A stretch of 64,000 bases of DNA from Vicingus serpentipes (GCF_007993035.1 NZ_VOOS01000003.1:477732-541731), one strand, 5' to 3'. Shown: positions 51,677 to 61,120, numbered from the stretch's first letter. A program made the numbers and translations. The notes: generated by a model from the letters alone, not told the origin.

Positions 51677-53218
51677 ATGAAAAATATTATTAGTTTACTA
51701 ATTTTAAACTGTGCTGTGTTTTTATCTGTAAAAGCACAATCTCCAGATTTGAAAAAAATTATTAAATCTGCTGATGACCGATTTGAAATGCAAGATTTTT
51801 TTGGAGCCGAAAAGCTATATAATCAAGCTTATGATTTAGACTCATTAAATAAAACAGTAAATTATAAATTGGGTGTATGCAATTTTGAATTGAAAGATTT
51901 TAAAAAGGCTGAGTTTTTTTTCATTAAAAGTAGTAGTGCTGTAAGTTTAGAAATATTCAGATATAAAGCAGCTATAGCACATGCTGATAAAAAATTTAAA
52001 AAAGCAATAAATTATTATAATGCATATAAATTAATAATTGGAGATAAAGATTTAACAAATGAAGAAGTAAATAGTTTAATTGCAAAATCTATATATGCAG
52101 AGACAGTTATTAAGAATCCAAGAAATGTTTCGATTATAAATATAGGTTCAAATGTAAATACTGAATATGATGAATATGTTCCATTAATTTCTGCAGATGA
52201 AGAGATTATGGTTTTTACATCAAGAAGACCTGAAAGCACAGGGAATTTATTAGATCCGAATGGAAGATTTTTTGAAGATATTTATTCATCAAAAAGTATT
52301 GGTAAAGAATGGCAAAAACCAATTCAATTAGGAAACGGAATAAATACAAAAACTAATGATGCATCAGCAGGACTTTCGGCAGATGGTCAATTATTATTTA
52401 TTTTTAGGACAAATGATGATTTAATTTCCGGAGATTTATATGAATGTAGAATGGGATTAGATGAGTGGGAGACTCCTAAAAAATTACCTTCAAATATAAA
52501 TTCTAAATACATTGAATCAAGTGCTTCTATTGTTCCAAATGAACGAACTCTATACTTTTCGAGTGATAGAGATGGTGGTTATGGAGGTAAGGATATTTAT
52601 AAGGCTGAAAGATTACCAAATGGAAGTTGGGGGATGGTTCAAAATTTAGGACCAACAATAAATACATCAAATGATGAGGATGCACCGTTTATTCACGCTG
52701 ATGGTAGAACTTTGTATTTTAGCTCAACAGGACATCAAAATATGGGAGGGTACGATATTTTTAAAACTAAACTAAATGAATCTGGAGAATGGACTAATCC
52801 TGAAAATTTAGGTTACCCGATTAATAGTGTTAATCATGATATATTTTTTGTGATTGCAGCCGATGGAAAAACTGGATATTACTCTTCTTTGAGAGAAGGT
52901 GGTTACGGAGGTCAAGATATATATAAAGTTCTACTTAATGATGAATTTGAAAAACTTACAGTTATAAAAGGTGAAGTTTTAGGGGAAGATAAAGAGCCTA
53001 TTTCAGCTAAGATTACTTTAATAGATATAGAGTCAGCTTCGATTCAAGGTATCTATAAATCAAAAGATGGAACGGGTAAATTTATAATGTTAGTTAAGCC
53101 TGGTAAAGCTTATAATTATGTAATTCAAGCAGATGGTTATCACCCCAAAACAGATGATTTAGATTTTGACATCAAAAGTAATACACCAATTAAATTTACT
53201 TTAGAGCCTAAAAATTGA
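51677..53218 (+). CDS. TPR/PD40 beta-propeller protein lacking an OmpA domain
   Basis: 513 aa. Signal peptide near residues 1-20 (VKAQ). A TPR-like helical region follows to about residue 140, then PD40 (WD40-like) propeller repeats (for example SADEEIMVFTSRRPES, TLYFSSDRDGGYGGKDIY, TGYYSSLREGGYGGQDIY) up to about 410, then a carboxypeptidase-regulatory-like beta domain to the end. PorE-type proteins of the type IX system have this order plus a peptidoglycan-binding OmpA domain; here the protein stops at FTLEPKN with no OmpA part. It sits 10 bp after the PKD gene and overlaps the SprF-type gene by 4 bp. Confidence 0.85.
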   Translation: MKNIISLLILNCAVFLSVKAQSPDLKKIIKSADDRFEMQDFFGAEKLYNQAYDLDSLNKTVNYKLGVCNFELKDFKKAEFFFIKSSSAVSLEIFRYKAAIAHADKKFKKAINYYNAYKLIIGDKDLTNEEVNSLIAKSIYAETVIKNPRNVSIINIGSNVNTEYDEYVPLISADEEIMVFTSRRPESTGNLLDPNGRFFEDIYSSKSIGKEWQKPIQLGNGINTKTNDASAGLSADGQLLFIFRTNDDLISGDLYECRMGLDEWETPKKLPSNINSKYIESSASIVPNERTLYFSSDRDGGYGGKDIYKAERLPNGSWGMVQNLGPTINTSNDEDAPFIHADGRTLYFSSTGHQNMGGYDIFKTKLNESGEWTNPENLGYPINSVNHDIFFVIAADGKTGYYSSLREGGYGGQDIYKVLLNDEFEKLTVIKGEVLGEDKEPISAKITLIDIESASIQGIYKSKDGTGKFIMLVKPGKAYNYVIQADGYHPKTDDLDFDIKSNTPIKFTLEPKN

Positions 53219-54216
53219 GAAAATTAATAAGCATATTTCTTTTTGTTTTTTTGTGTTCAGTTATTAAAATTGGAGCACAGGATATGCAATTTACTCAATT
53301 TAATGCTGCTCCGTTGTATCTAAATCCTGCATTTACTGGTTCAACAATTCAACATCGTTTTGCTTCAATTTATCGAAATCAATGGACAGCCATACCTGGG
53401 CATTATAATAATTTTGCTTTTTCATACGATTATAATTTAGCTGATATGAATAGTGGGTTAGGATTGGTTTTTGCGAGAGAACAGGCAGGTACAGCTGGTT
53501 TAAGTACTACTGAGTTAGGGTTATTATATTCATATCGATTTCTTTTGAAGAAACAGGTTTATATTCAAGCGGGATTAAAATTTAATTACATAAGAACAGG
53601 TATTAATTTTTCTGAATTGGTTTTCAATGATCAACTTTATACTGATGGTGCTGCAACCACAGAGTCTTTATTGCTTCAAAATACATCATATTTAGATTTA
53701 ACCAGTGGAGTATTGATTTATAGTAGCAAATTTTGGGGAGGAATTGCAGTAAATCATATGAATCAACCAAATCAATCTCTAACTAACAATGAAAGCCCTT
53801 TGTATTTAAAACTTTCTATGCATGGAGGTTATAAATTTGATATTGACGATGGAAATAAAAGAAGTGCTGCTAAGTATTTTAATTTAGCCTTTCATTACAA
53901 AGCTCAACATAAGTTTGATCAGTTAGATTTAGGAGTTTATTATACCCAAGAGCCACTTGTTTTCGGTCTTTGGTATAGAGGTATTCCTTTGGTAAAATCT
54001 TATCAAGGAGTTTTAAATAATGATGCTGTAGCCATAATTCTAGGTTATGTAATTCCAGAATCAAATTTAAGTATTGGTTATAGCTATGATGCTACGATTT
54101 CTAGGTTAGTATCAAGTTCAGCTGGATCGCACGAAATTTCTATTATTTACGAAGTTGCAAGTAAACGCAAGAAAAAACGAAATCGTAAATTCTTTGCACC
54201 ATGTGCTAAGTTTTAA
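53215..54216 (+). CDS. PorP/SprF-family type IX secretion membrane protein
   Basis: 333 aa starting with TTG that overlaps the preceding stop (TTGA). Signal peptide of about 21 residues, then the family hallmark QDMQFTQFNAAPLYLNPAFTG, and barrel-like strands to the C-terminus; a basic tail (KRKKKRNRKFF) ends the protein. Known role: SprF is needed to secrete or attach its partner type B cargo (SprB in Flavobacterium), and PorP is a core or accessory outer-membrane part. Its position directly after a type B cargo gene suggests a dedicated partner of the PKD protein. Its coding end abuts the convergent mazG end with no gap. Confidence 0.9.
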   Translation: MRKLISIFLFVFLCSVIKIGAQDMQFTQFNAAPLYLNPAFTGSTIQHRFASIYRNQWTAIPGHYNNFAFSYDYNLADMNSGLGLVFAREQAGTAGLSTTELGLLYSYRFLLKKQVYIQAGLKFNYIRTGINFSELVFNDQLYTDGAATTESLLLQNTSYLDLTSGVLIYSSKFWGGIAVNHMNQPNQSLTNNESPLYLKLSMHGGYKFDIDDGNKRSAAKYFNLAFHYKAQHKFDQLDLGVYYTQEPLVFGLWYRGIPLVKSYQGVLNNDAVAIILGYVIPESNLSIGYSYDATISRLVSSSAGSHEISIIYEVASKRKKKRNRKFFAPCAKF

Positions 54217-54978
54217 TTACAAAGCTTTAGCTTTATTCCAATAAACGTCCATTTCCTCTAAAGTCATTTCACCCATTTTTTTGCCATCTTTAGCCGATTC
54301 GGTTTCTAAGTATTGAAATCGCTTTATAAATTTCTTGTTAGTTTTTTCAAGGGCATCCTCTGGGTTAAGATTAAGAAAACGTCCATAATTTATTAATGAA
54401 AAGAGAACATCTCCAAATTCATCTTCCATTTTATCACTTTTTTTATCAGCTTCAACTTTAAACTCTTCTATTTCTTCATTTACTTTTTCCCATACTTGCT
54501 CTTTATTGTCCCAGTCAAAGCCAACACCACGTGCTTTATCTTGTATTCTAACTGCTTTTACTAATGCAGGTAAAGACTTAGGAACACCTTCTAAAACTGA
54601 TTTTTTACCTTCTTTTAATTTTAGTTTTTCCCAATTTGCTTTAACTTCATCTTCATTGGTAACTTCAACATCTCCGTAAATATGAGGATGACGATGAATT
54701 AATTTTTCGCAAATTCCATTTAAAACATCAGTAATGTTAAAGCTATTAGTTTCAGAACCAATTTTTGCATAAAAGACTAGATGTAACATTAAGTCACCTA
54801 ATTCTTTTTTTACTTCTTCTAAATCATTGTCAAGAATAGCATCGGTTAACTCATAAGTTTCCTCAATGGTTAAGTGTCTTAAGCTTTGCATGGTTTGTTT
54901 CATATCCCATGGGCATTTAGCTCTTAAATCGTTCATTATATTGAGTAATCTTACAAATGCTTCTGCTTCCTGTTTCAT
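54217..54978 (-). CDS. mazG: Nucleoside triphosphate pyrophosphohydrolase MazG
   Basis: 253 aa, full-length two-domain type. The N-terminal RAKCPWDMKQTMQSLRHLTI is diagnostic, with the metal-binding EExxE at about residues 39-43 (EETYE). The second domain carries a similar EEIEEF...EDEFGDVLFSL element. It hydrolyses NTPs/dNTPs to monophosphates and pyrophosphate, a housecleaning role. Its stop codon abuts that of the SprF-type gene on the other strand. The gene stands alone and is divergent from the PagL-like gene. Confidence 0.95.
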   Translation of the reverse strand: MKQEAEAFVRLLNIMNDLRAKCPWDMKQTMQSLRHLTIEETYELTDAILDNDLEEVKKELGDLMLHLVFYAKIGSETNSFNITDVLNGICEKLIHRHPHIYGDVEVTNEDEVKANWEKLKLKEGKKSVLEGVPKSLPALVKAVRIQDKARGVGFDWDNKEQVWEKVNEEIEEFKVEADKKSDKMEDEFGDVLFSLINYGRFLNLNPEDALEKTNKKFIKRFQYLETESAKDGKKMGEMTLEEMDVYWNKAKAL

Positions 54979-55005
54979 ATCAACTTATTATTATATTTTT
55001 GCTTT

Positions 55006-56100
55006 GTGATTAAGCTATGCTTCAAATATCGGTTATTTTTTGCCTTTTTCTTTATTTTCAAAATTGGTTTTGCCCAAGATGATTTTCATAATCTAGGAAT
55101 AAAAGGAACTTTTCATCATGGTTTTATTGCTCCTCATAAACCTTTAGTTAATGAAGTAATTAAAGGTCATACTCAAATTTTTGAACTTTCGCTGTATAAG
55201 AACACAGTTGGTGAAAGACAATGGGAACAATATTTTAACAATCCGAAAATTGGTATTTCAACTATGATTATCAATACTGGTAATGATGAAAGTTTAGGTA
55301 AAGCTTTTGGTATATTACCATTTGTAGAAATACCCCTTAACCAATGGAAAATAAAATGGAATCTAAAGTTTGGTTTTGGGGTTGGATACATAGAGAAACC
55401 TTTTGATAGAGAAACTAACTATAAAAATTTAACAATAGGATCTCACTTTAACGCTTTAATTTTTGTAAACTCTTTATGGAACTTGCCAATAAATGAACGT
55501 TTTAATACTTCTTTAGGCTTGTCATTAACTCACTTTTCCAATGGTTCGTTAAAACGACCAAACTTGGGAATTAATTTGTTGTCAGTAAATTGTGGTATAG
55601 GGTATAATTTTGGAAAAAAGAAACAGCTTGTTCCATTTAATGAAGTAAACAAAGAAAAAAAATGGAATAGTTTTGTTGCAGTTTCGGGAGGAGTAAAAGA
55701 AATACCTCCAATTGGCGGTAAAAAATATTTAGTATATTCATTTGCTTATCAATGGATTAAAACCACATCAAATAAAAGTGGTTTTGGAGGAGGAACAGAT
55801 GTTTTTTATAACACATCTTTAGAACCTTTAATAAAAAGAGTTCAAAATGAAGATAAAGGAACAATAGGTAATTTTAGATTTGGAATTCATGGTGCCTATC
55901 AATTGACTTTAGGTAAATTAACTTTACAGTTACAAGTTGGAGGTTATGCTTATACAGCATATAAAGACAATGGGAATATTTATAGTAAGTTAAATTCTCG
56001 TTATTTTGTTTCTGATAAATTATTTTTAAATCTATCATTAAAAACACATTACGCTGTAGCTGATTTTATTGAATATGGAATTGGATTTAAGTTAAAATAA
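55006..56100 (+). CDS. PagL-like lipid A 3-O-deacylase (acyloxyacyl hydrolase family)
   Basis: 364 aa with a GTG start. Signal peptide ends near residue 23 (GFAQ). The catalytic neighbourhood LTHFSNGSLKRPNLGIN contains His176 and Ser178, matching the His-Ser pair of PagL. The rest is a barrel-type outer-membrane protein; the length is about twice that of classical PagL, owing to extra C-terminal strands. Expected role: removal of a 3-O acyl chain from lipid A at the outer membrane. Its stop overlaps the start of the GIN-domain gene by 1 bp (TAATG), so they are coupled. Confidence 0.82.
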   Translation: MIKLCFKYRLFFAFFFIFKIGFAQDDFHNLGIKGTFHHGFIAPHKPLVNEVIKGHTQIFELSLYKNTVGERQWEQYFNNPKIGISTMIINTGNDESLGKAFGILPFVEIPLNQWKIKWNLKFGFGVGYIEKPFDRETNYKNLTIGSHFNALIFVNSLWNLPINERFNTSLGLSLTHFSNGSLKRPNLGINLLSVNCGIGYNFGKKKQLVPFNEVNKEKKWNSFVAVSGGVKEIPPIGGKKYLVYSFAYQWIKTTSNKSGFGGGTDVFYNTSLEPLIKRVQNEDKGTIGNFRFGIHGAYQLTLGKLTLQLQVGGYAYTAYKDNGNIYSKLNSRYFVSDKLFLNLSLKTHYAVADFIEYGIGFKLK

Positions 56101-56846
56101 TGATCTACAAAAACAAAATAGTAAAATATTTAATAGCAATAATTTATATATGCTTGCTCAATAGTTGTGATAAAGATTCTGCATGTATAAAAGGAGCTGG
56201 AAATATTGTAACAGAAGATAGAACAACTTCAGAATATTTTGATAAGATTTTCCTTAATCATAATATAAACTTACAAATAATTCAAGATAGCAATATATCT
56301 ATAGTAGCTGTAGGAGGAGAAAATTTATTATCGAGAATAATAACCAAAGTTGAGGATGGAACATTAAAAATTTCGAGTGAAAATAAGTGTAGCTTTTTAA
56401 GAGATTATGATAATTTGATTACTGTTTATTTAAGTGTTCCAAATATTAAAAATATAGAATACATTGGTTTTGGAGATGTAACCAGTAATGGAATATTAGA
56501 CTTTCCTGAACTTACAATAGATTCAAGAGAGGGGACAGGAAAGATTAATCTAGAATTAAATTCAAAAAATTTATATTTAAAACAACATACTGGACCAGTA
56601 GATTTTAATATTAGTGGGTTTACTAAATTTTTATATGTTTATACAAATGGAAATGGATGGGTATATTGTCAAGATATAGTTTCAGAAAAAGTTCATGTAA
56701 GTAGTAATGGAACAGGAGATGTTTTTGTAAATCCATTAGATGAGTTACGAATTGAATTGCGTTCAATAGGTAATGTAAATTACTTTGGTAATCCGTTATT
56801 GAATATTACAGACCAATCAGGATCTGGAGAAATTATTAAAAAGTAG
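56100..56846 (+). CDS. GIN-domain (DUF2807) lipoprotein
   Basis: 248 aa. Lipobox with Cys23 (LLNSC). From about residue 32 the repeated right-handed beta pattern (VTEDRTTSEYFDKIFLNHNI, GGENLLSRIITKVEDGTLKI, then NGTGDVFVN) is typical of the GIN/DUF2807 domain. The family is abundant in Bacteroidota and found near stress or envelope genes, but its biochemical function is not known. It is coupled to the PagL-like gene by a 1-bp overlap and its end is 2 bp from the convergent membrane glycosyltransferase gene. Confidence 0.85.
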   Translation: MIYKNKIVKYLIAIIYICLLNSCDKDSACIKGAGNIVTEDRTTSEYFDKIFLNHNINLQIIQDSNISIVAVGGENLLSRIITKVEDGTLKISSENKCSFLRDYDNLITVYLSVPNIKNIEYIGFGDVTSNGILDFPELTIDSREGTGKINLELNSKNLYLKQHTGPVDFNISGFTKFLYVYTNGNGWVYCQDIVSEKVHVSSNGTGDVFVNPLDELRIELRSIGNVNYFGNPLLNITDQSGSGEIIKK

Positions 56847-56848
56847 AA

Positions 56849-58261
56849 TTATTTCTTTTTAAAAACTAGATAAGTAATTTCTCGATTATTATAAATACTA
56901 AAAGTTTTTAATAAGGTTAATTTATCATAACCCATTATTTTTTCTTTTGTTATTCCATTTTCAACAAAACTAAACCAGTTATCCCATATAATTATATCTG
57001 TTTCTTGAGTTTGGTTTAAATATTCAAAAGATAAAGGTTTTCTTATTGTTTTGTCAAAATAATTAATGGAAAGAATTTCACTTAGGTATGGATCAGAAAA
57101 TGCATAAGTACTTTTTTTATCTTTAATGCTGTTTATGTATAGAATACATTCGTTTGCTAATAGTTGACTATCAGATAAAGAGAAGTCATGTTTCCAGTTT
57201 ATTGCAGCTTTATTACCCGAAAAAGGGAAAAGTATGGTTACGAGTATTAATATAAATTGAACAATTATTTTTAGTTTATTTTCTTTAATAAGATTAATAC
57301 TGCTATTAAATCCAACTAAACATATTATAGCTATAAATGGAGCAACAGAAATTAATACCCTTTTTAGCCCCATAGAGTTAAATATTCCTAAATACCAAAA
57401 TAAAGAATGAGCTACAAAAAAACTAAGAAAACCTCCAAGTATTAAAGTGTTTGAGATGCTAAAAGTCAACTTATTATGTCCAAATAAAAATGAATATATC
57501 AGGAAAAAAAAGCCTAGAACAAGGAGTATATAAATAGGCGCTCCAATGACATAAAAAAGTTGATGAACAAAATGAGTTATTTCACCACTTCCATATGTGC
57601 TATTTAATTTAGCATAAGGTATTTTATTAAAAACCCATAAAATATCATGATAATAAAAATATCCAATAATAGAGTATACAATATGTCCTAAGCTAAATAA
57701 TGGTGTCCATTTCCATTGTTTTTTTAATAATAAATAAAAAGCAAAAACACCAATTATTATTAAACCTTCAGACCTGACAAATGGAAGGAATGATAAGATT
57801 AATATTCCCCAAAAGTATTTTTTTTTAGTAAATAAGTACGTTGATAAAATCGTAAAAAGTGCGAATAAAGGCTCTGTTAATCCTGAAAAGGTTAAAACAA
57901 AAAATAAGGGTGTAAATAATAGAATTAAAGGGGCAAGTATTGGATGTTTTAAGTTTAAAGAAACAGCTACTTTATAAGTGTAAAGGAGTGTGAAAAATGT
58001 TATGATTACATTGAATAGTTTGATGCCAATAAATCCAAATTGAGCAAACGGGAATGATAATAAAACAAAAACTGGTTTTGCCCAATGATCTAAAAATAAA
58101 GCTGGATTATTTAAAGAATATTTTGAAAATAAATAATGTAATACACTGTCTCCAGATCCATTTTCACCAGTCCCGTCAAATGAAAATAGAATTACAATAG
58201 CAGTAATAGTATAAAATAAAAGCAAAATGAAGATTTCATTTTGCTTAATTTTTTTGAGCAT
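56849..58261 (-). CDS. GT-C-type membrane protein (mannosyltransferase-like)
   Basis: 470 aa with about eleven or twelve membrane helices. The first outer loop contains GSGDSVLHYLF (Asp38) and LDHWAKP, typical of the GT-C/PMT-like superfamily that uses lipid-phosphate sugars. The C-terminal portion (about 380-470) is soluble. Substrate unknown. It is the last gene of a minus-strand operon (11 bp after the chalcone-isomerase-like gene) and converges with the GIN-domain gene with 2 bp between stops. Confidence 0.65.
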   Translation of the reverse strand: MLKKIKQNEIFILLLFYTITAIVILFSFDGTGENGSGDSVLHYLFSKYSLNNPALFLDHWAKPVFVLLSFPFAQFGFIGIKLFNVIITFFTLLYTYKVAVSLNLKHPILAPLILLFTPLFFVLTFSGLTEPLFALFTILSTYLFTKKKYFWGILILSFLPFVRSEGLIIIGVFAFYLLLKKQWKWTPLFSLGHIVYSIIGYFYYHDILWVFNKIPYAKLNSTYGSGEITHFVHQLFYVIGAPIYILLVLGFFFLIYSFLFGHNKLTFSISNTLILGGFLSFFVAHSLFWYLGIFNSMGLKRVLISVAPFIAIICLVGFNSSINLIKENKLKIIVQFILILVTILFPFSGNKAAINWKHDFSLSDSQLLANECILYINSIKDKKSTYAFSDPYLSEILSINYFDKTIRKPLSFEYLNQTQETDIIIWDNWFSFVENGITKEKIMGYDKLTLLKTFSIYNNREITYLVFKKK

Positions 58262-58272
58262 AATTTAAAAGA

Positions 58273-58833
58273 TTATTTACCTAGCATTTGATCTCTTAAA
58301 TCATCATCAGCTGGTTCGTTACAAAACCAAATACCAAACAATGCTTGTTTGAATTTCAATCCTTTAATTGTAATCGAAGGCTTACTGTTTTTGTAGACTA
58401 CAGTACCTTTATTAGGAATATATACTAAATCGTAAATATCATTTTCTTTAATTTCTGGAGTGAAAATAGCTTTAAATTTTTCGATTTCATCTTTTAATTC
58501 AGCTTGTTTTCCTTTCATCGATTTTTTAAAACCTTCATCAACTGCATCAACCATTTTTTTTGTTGTAATCATAGATGAAATAATATGTAGTTTAATAGCC
58601 ATAGTTTTATCATCATTCATTACGCTTGTTGCGTCAGAATATTTTTGAGAAGTGTAAAGCCCTCCTACATATAAATCTATCCAAAATTTCTCTCGAATTC
58701 CGGCTCCATTTAATGCTAATGAAGTTTCTTCAAATTTTACTTTAGTAGGTATTGTAACTCCAGCAATTTCTTTTTGAGCAAAAGTTAAAGTGATTAGAGA
58801 AACAAAGATGCTTGTAAGAATTAATTTTTTCAT
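58273..58833 (-). CDS. Exported chalcone-isomerase-like protein
   Basis: 186 aa. Signal peptide of about 19 residues (LTFAQ). The mature protein EIAGVTIPTKVKFEETSLAL with GAGIREKFWIDLYVGGLY is diagnostic of the chalcone-isomerase-like superfamily, and LFGIWFCNEPADDDLR marks the C-terminus. Bacterial members are not expected to make flavonoids; fatty-acid binding has been shown for related folds, so a periplasmic lipid-binding role is plausible. It sits 12 bp after yihY. Confidence 0.87.
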   Translation of the reverse strand: MKKLILTSIFVSLITLTFAQKEIAGVTIPTKVKFEETSLALNGAGIREKFWIDLYVGGLYTSQKYSDATSVMNDDKTMAIKLHIISSMITTKKMVDAVDEGFKKSMKGKQAELKDEIEKFKAIFTPEIKENDIYDLVYIPNKGTVVYKNSKPSITIKGLKFKQALFGIWFCNEPADDDLRDQMLGK

Positions 58834-58845
58834 GATTAAAATGTT

Positions 58846-59778
58846 TTAAATGTTTTCGTTTTTAGTTTGTTTAGCGTGTTCGATACTTGAATTTAATTCA
58901 AATCCAATAAGTAAAACTAATGAATTAAAATATAACCATAACATAATAACAATAAGTGTTCCAATTGAGCCGTAAACTTTATTATAGGTTCCAAAGTTGT
59001 TTATGTAAAAGGCAAATCCCCAAGATAAAAGCATGATAAGTAGAGTTGCAAGACTTGAACCTGCAGACACAAACCTAAATTTACTATTCCCAGTATTTCC
59101 GTAATAGTAGATTGACGAAATACCTAAAAAGAAGACACCTATCAATACAATAAATTTACCAATGGTTAATAGAATAACAGAGATGCCATCATTTAAAAAA
59201 CCTAAAGATATAAGGTAAGTTATAATTACTTTACTAAAAACAATTAATGCAATTGCTATAACCATTAATATAGTTAATATAAAAAGTAATAAAAATGATA
59301 TTAATCGTTGACGAATGAAACTAGCCTCCTTTGTCGCATGATAAGAGTTGTTAAATGCAATTATCATAGAATTAACTCCATCACTTGCTAGGTAAATTGC
59401 AAACAAAAAACCAAAAGATAATAATTCAGAGTTTTTATGATTAATTAAATCATCAATAGTTGAAATTGCTAATTCGTATGCACTAGATGGTAAAACTTGT
59501 TCAATTAAAAGCATTAATTGCGCATGAAAATTATCAATGGGTATAAAAGGAATTATTGATAATAAAAAAATAATTGTAGGAAAAAGTGCTAAGAAGAACC
59601 TGAATGCTAATGAACTTGCTCTTGTGGTGAGAGAGTTTTTTTGTAAACCTTTTATTAAAAATACGACAACATCAAATAACGGAATATTATCAAAACCAGG
59701 CAAAACTAACTTTTTAGAAATGGCTAGTGGTTTTTGAACTAAATCAGTAGCAATTATTTTTTTTATAAGTTTATTCAC
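58846..59778 (-). CDS. YihY/BrkB-family inner membrane protein
   Basis: 310 aa with six membrane helices. ALFPTIIFLLSIIPFIPI, the SFGFLFAIYLASDGVNSMI segment and the final YGSIGTLIVIMLWLYFNSLV are recognisable YihY family elements (formerly annotated as ribonuclease BN). The function is not established; roles in envelope stability or lipid transport have been suggested. It starts 3 bp downstream of the nadC stop and is followed by the chalcone-isomerase-like gene. Confidence 0.93.
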   Translation of the reverse strand: MNKLIKKIIATDLVQKPLAISKKLVLPGFDNIPLFDVVVFLIKGLQKNSLTTRASSLAFRFFLALFPTIIFLLSIIPFIPIDNFHAQLMLLIEQVLPSSAYELAISTIDDLINHKNSELLSFGFLFAIYLASDGVNSMIIAFNNSYHATKEASFIRQRLISFLLLFILTILMVIAIALIVFSKVIITYLISLGFLNDGISVILLTIGKFIVLIGVFFLGISSIYYYGNTGNSKFRFVSAGSSLATLLIMLLSWGFAFYINNFGTYNKVYGSIGTLIVIMLWLYFNSLVLLIGFELNSSIEHAKQTKNENI

Positions 59779-59781
59779 TAG

Positions 59782-60615
59782 TTAAATAGCTTTAAGGCTA
59801 AGGTCTAAACTTTTTATCTGATGAGTTAAAGCTCCCACAGAAATAAAATCAACACCACATTCAGCATAATTTCTAATGGTTTTATCTGTAATTCCACCAG
59901 AAGCTTCAGTTTCATATTTTTTATCTATAAGCTTTACTGCTGTTTTTAAATCTTCGTAAGAGAAGTTGTCGAGCATAATTCGATCTACCATTCCAACATT
60001 TAAAATTTGATTTAGCTCATCTAAATCTCTCGCTTCTATCTCAATTTTTAGTTGTTTATTGTTGGTTTTTAAGTATTCAACTGTTGTTTTTATTGCCTTT
60101 TCAATTCCTCCAGCGTAGTCAATGTGATTGTCTTTAATCATAATCATATCATATAAACCTATTCTATGATTTTGCCCACCACCAATCTTTACAGCTAATT
60201 TTTCTATTTCTCTAAGTCCTGGAGTTGTTTTTCTTGTATCTAATATTTTTGTATTCAATCCATCAACTAAGGAAACATAATAAGAAGTTGTTGTAGCAAT
60301 GCCACTCATTCTTTGCATAAAATTTAAAGCCAATCGTTCAGCTTGTAAAATTGATTGTCGGTTTCCTTCAATTGTAAAAACGATGTCTCCTTTTTTTATT
60401 TGTGATCCATCATTCATTAATTTATTGAAAATTAAATTTGAGTCAATGCGTTTGAATATTTTTTCAGCAAGTTCAACACCAGCTATAATTCCAACTTCTT
60501 TAACTAATAAATGTGCTTTACCAATCGCATTTTTTGGGATACAAGCTAAAGAGGTATGGTCTCCATCACCAATATCTTCTTTAATAGCTATTTCTATTAA
60601 TTCGTCAGTATACAT
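59782..60615 (-). CDS. nadC: Nicotinate-nucleotide pyrophosphorylase (carboxylating)
   Basis: 277 aa, normal length. Characteristic segments are EDIGDGDHTS at the N-terminus, RMSGIATTTSYYV, ILDTRKTTPGLREIEKLAV and the GGGQNHRIGLYD loop with the quinolinate-binding residues, then ASGGITDKTIRNYAECGVD. It converts quinolinate and PRPP to nicotinate mononucleotide in de novo NAD synthesis. It lies between the DUF4783 gene (17 bp upstream) and yihY (3 bp downstream), a neighbourhood I recognise from other Bacteroidota. Confidence 0.97.
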   Translation of the reverse strand: MYTDELIEIAIKEDIGDGDHTSLACIPKNAIGKAHLLVKEVGIIAGVELAEKIFKRIDSNLIFNKLMNDGSQIKKGDIVFTIEGNRQSILQAERLALNFMQRMSGIATTTSYYVSLVDGLNTKILDTRKTTPGLREIEKLAVKIGGGQNHRIGLYDMIMIKDNHIDYAGGIEKAIKTTVEYLKTNNKQLKIEIEARDLDELNQILNVGMVDRIMLDNFSYEDLKTAVKLIDKKYETEASGGITDKTIRNYAECGVDFISVGALTHQIKSLDLSLKAI

Positions 60616-60632
60616 TATTTTTTTATGAAAAG

Positions 60633-61016
60633 TTACTCGTCAGTTTCTATTCTTAATTCAACAATGGTTGACTTACCATTAATTTCTTTGTAAAGAATAT
60701 AGACTCTAAATTGACCTTTTACTGTGTCAAGTGTTCCTATTGCGTAGTGAGTGTTGTTTTTTGCGTCACCACTATTTAAAACCCTAAAGTCAGAAGGTTT
60801 GTTTTTAAAAAAGAAAGTTTTAAGAATAATTGTGCCTTGAGTCTTACTAAACATTCCTTCATTTTCAGGAATACTTAAGTCTATAGATGAATCAATAAAC
60901 TTCGATAGTTCAGTTGCATCTCCTGCTTTTAATGCGTCTACGATATTAGAATTAAGTGGTAAAGCAACAATATGTGTTGATATAATTAATAATAATCCTA
61001 AAAAAAGGTTTCTCAT
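60633..61016 (-). CDS. DUF4783 exported protein
   Basis: 127 aa from the ATG at 61016; an earlier in-frame start would give a non-signal extension. The signal peptide (MRNLFLGLLLIISTHIVAL) is followed by NIVDALKAGDATELSKFID, a SnoaL/NTF2-like pattern, and GTLDTVKGQFRVYILYKEING strands typical of DUF4783. The function is unknown. It is the first gene of the nadC operon and divergent from rlmH, consistent with the conserved rlmH, DUF4783, nadC, yihY neighbourhood in this phylum. Confidence 0.83.
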   Translation of the reverse strand: MRNLFLGLLLIISTHIVALPLNSNIVDALKAGDATELSKFIDSSIDLSIPENEGMFSKTQGTIILKTFFFKNKPSDFRVLNSGDAKNNTHYAIGTLDTVKGQFRVYILYKEINGKSTIVELRIETDE

Positions 61017-61120
61017 TTTACTTTTATTTTTTTGAGAAGTTATTAGCAACAATTAAGCCATACAAAAAACTTAAACATATAACTTGTATGCTCAAAAATA
61101 ATAATTTTTAAATTAGCCGA

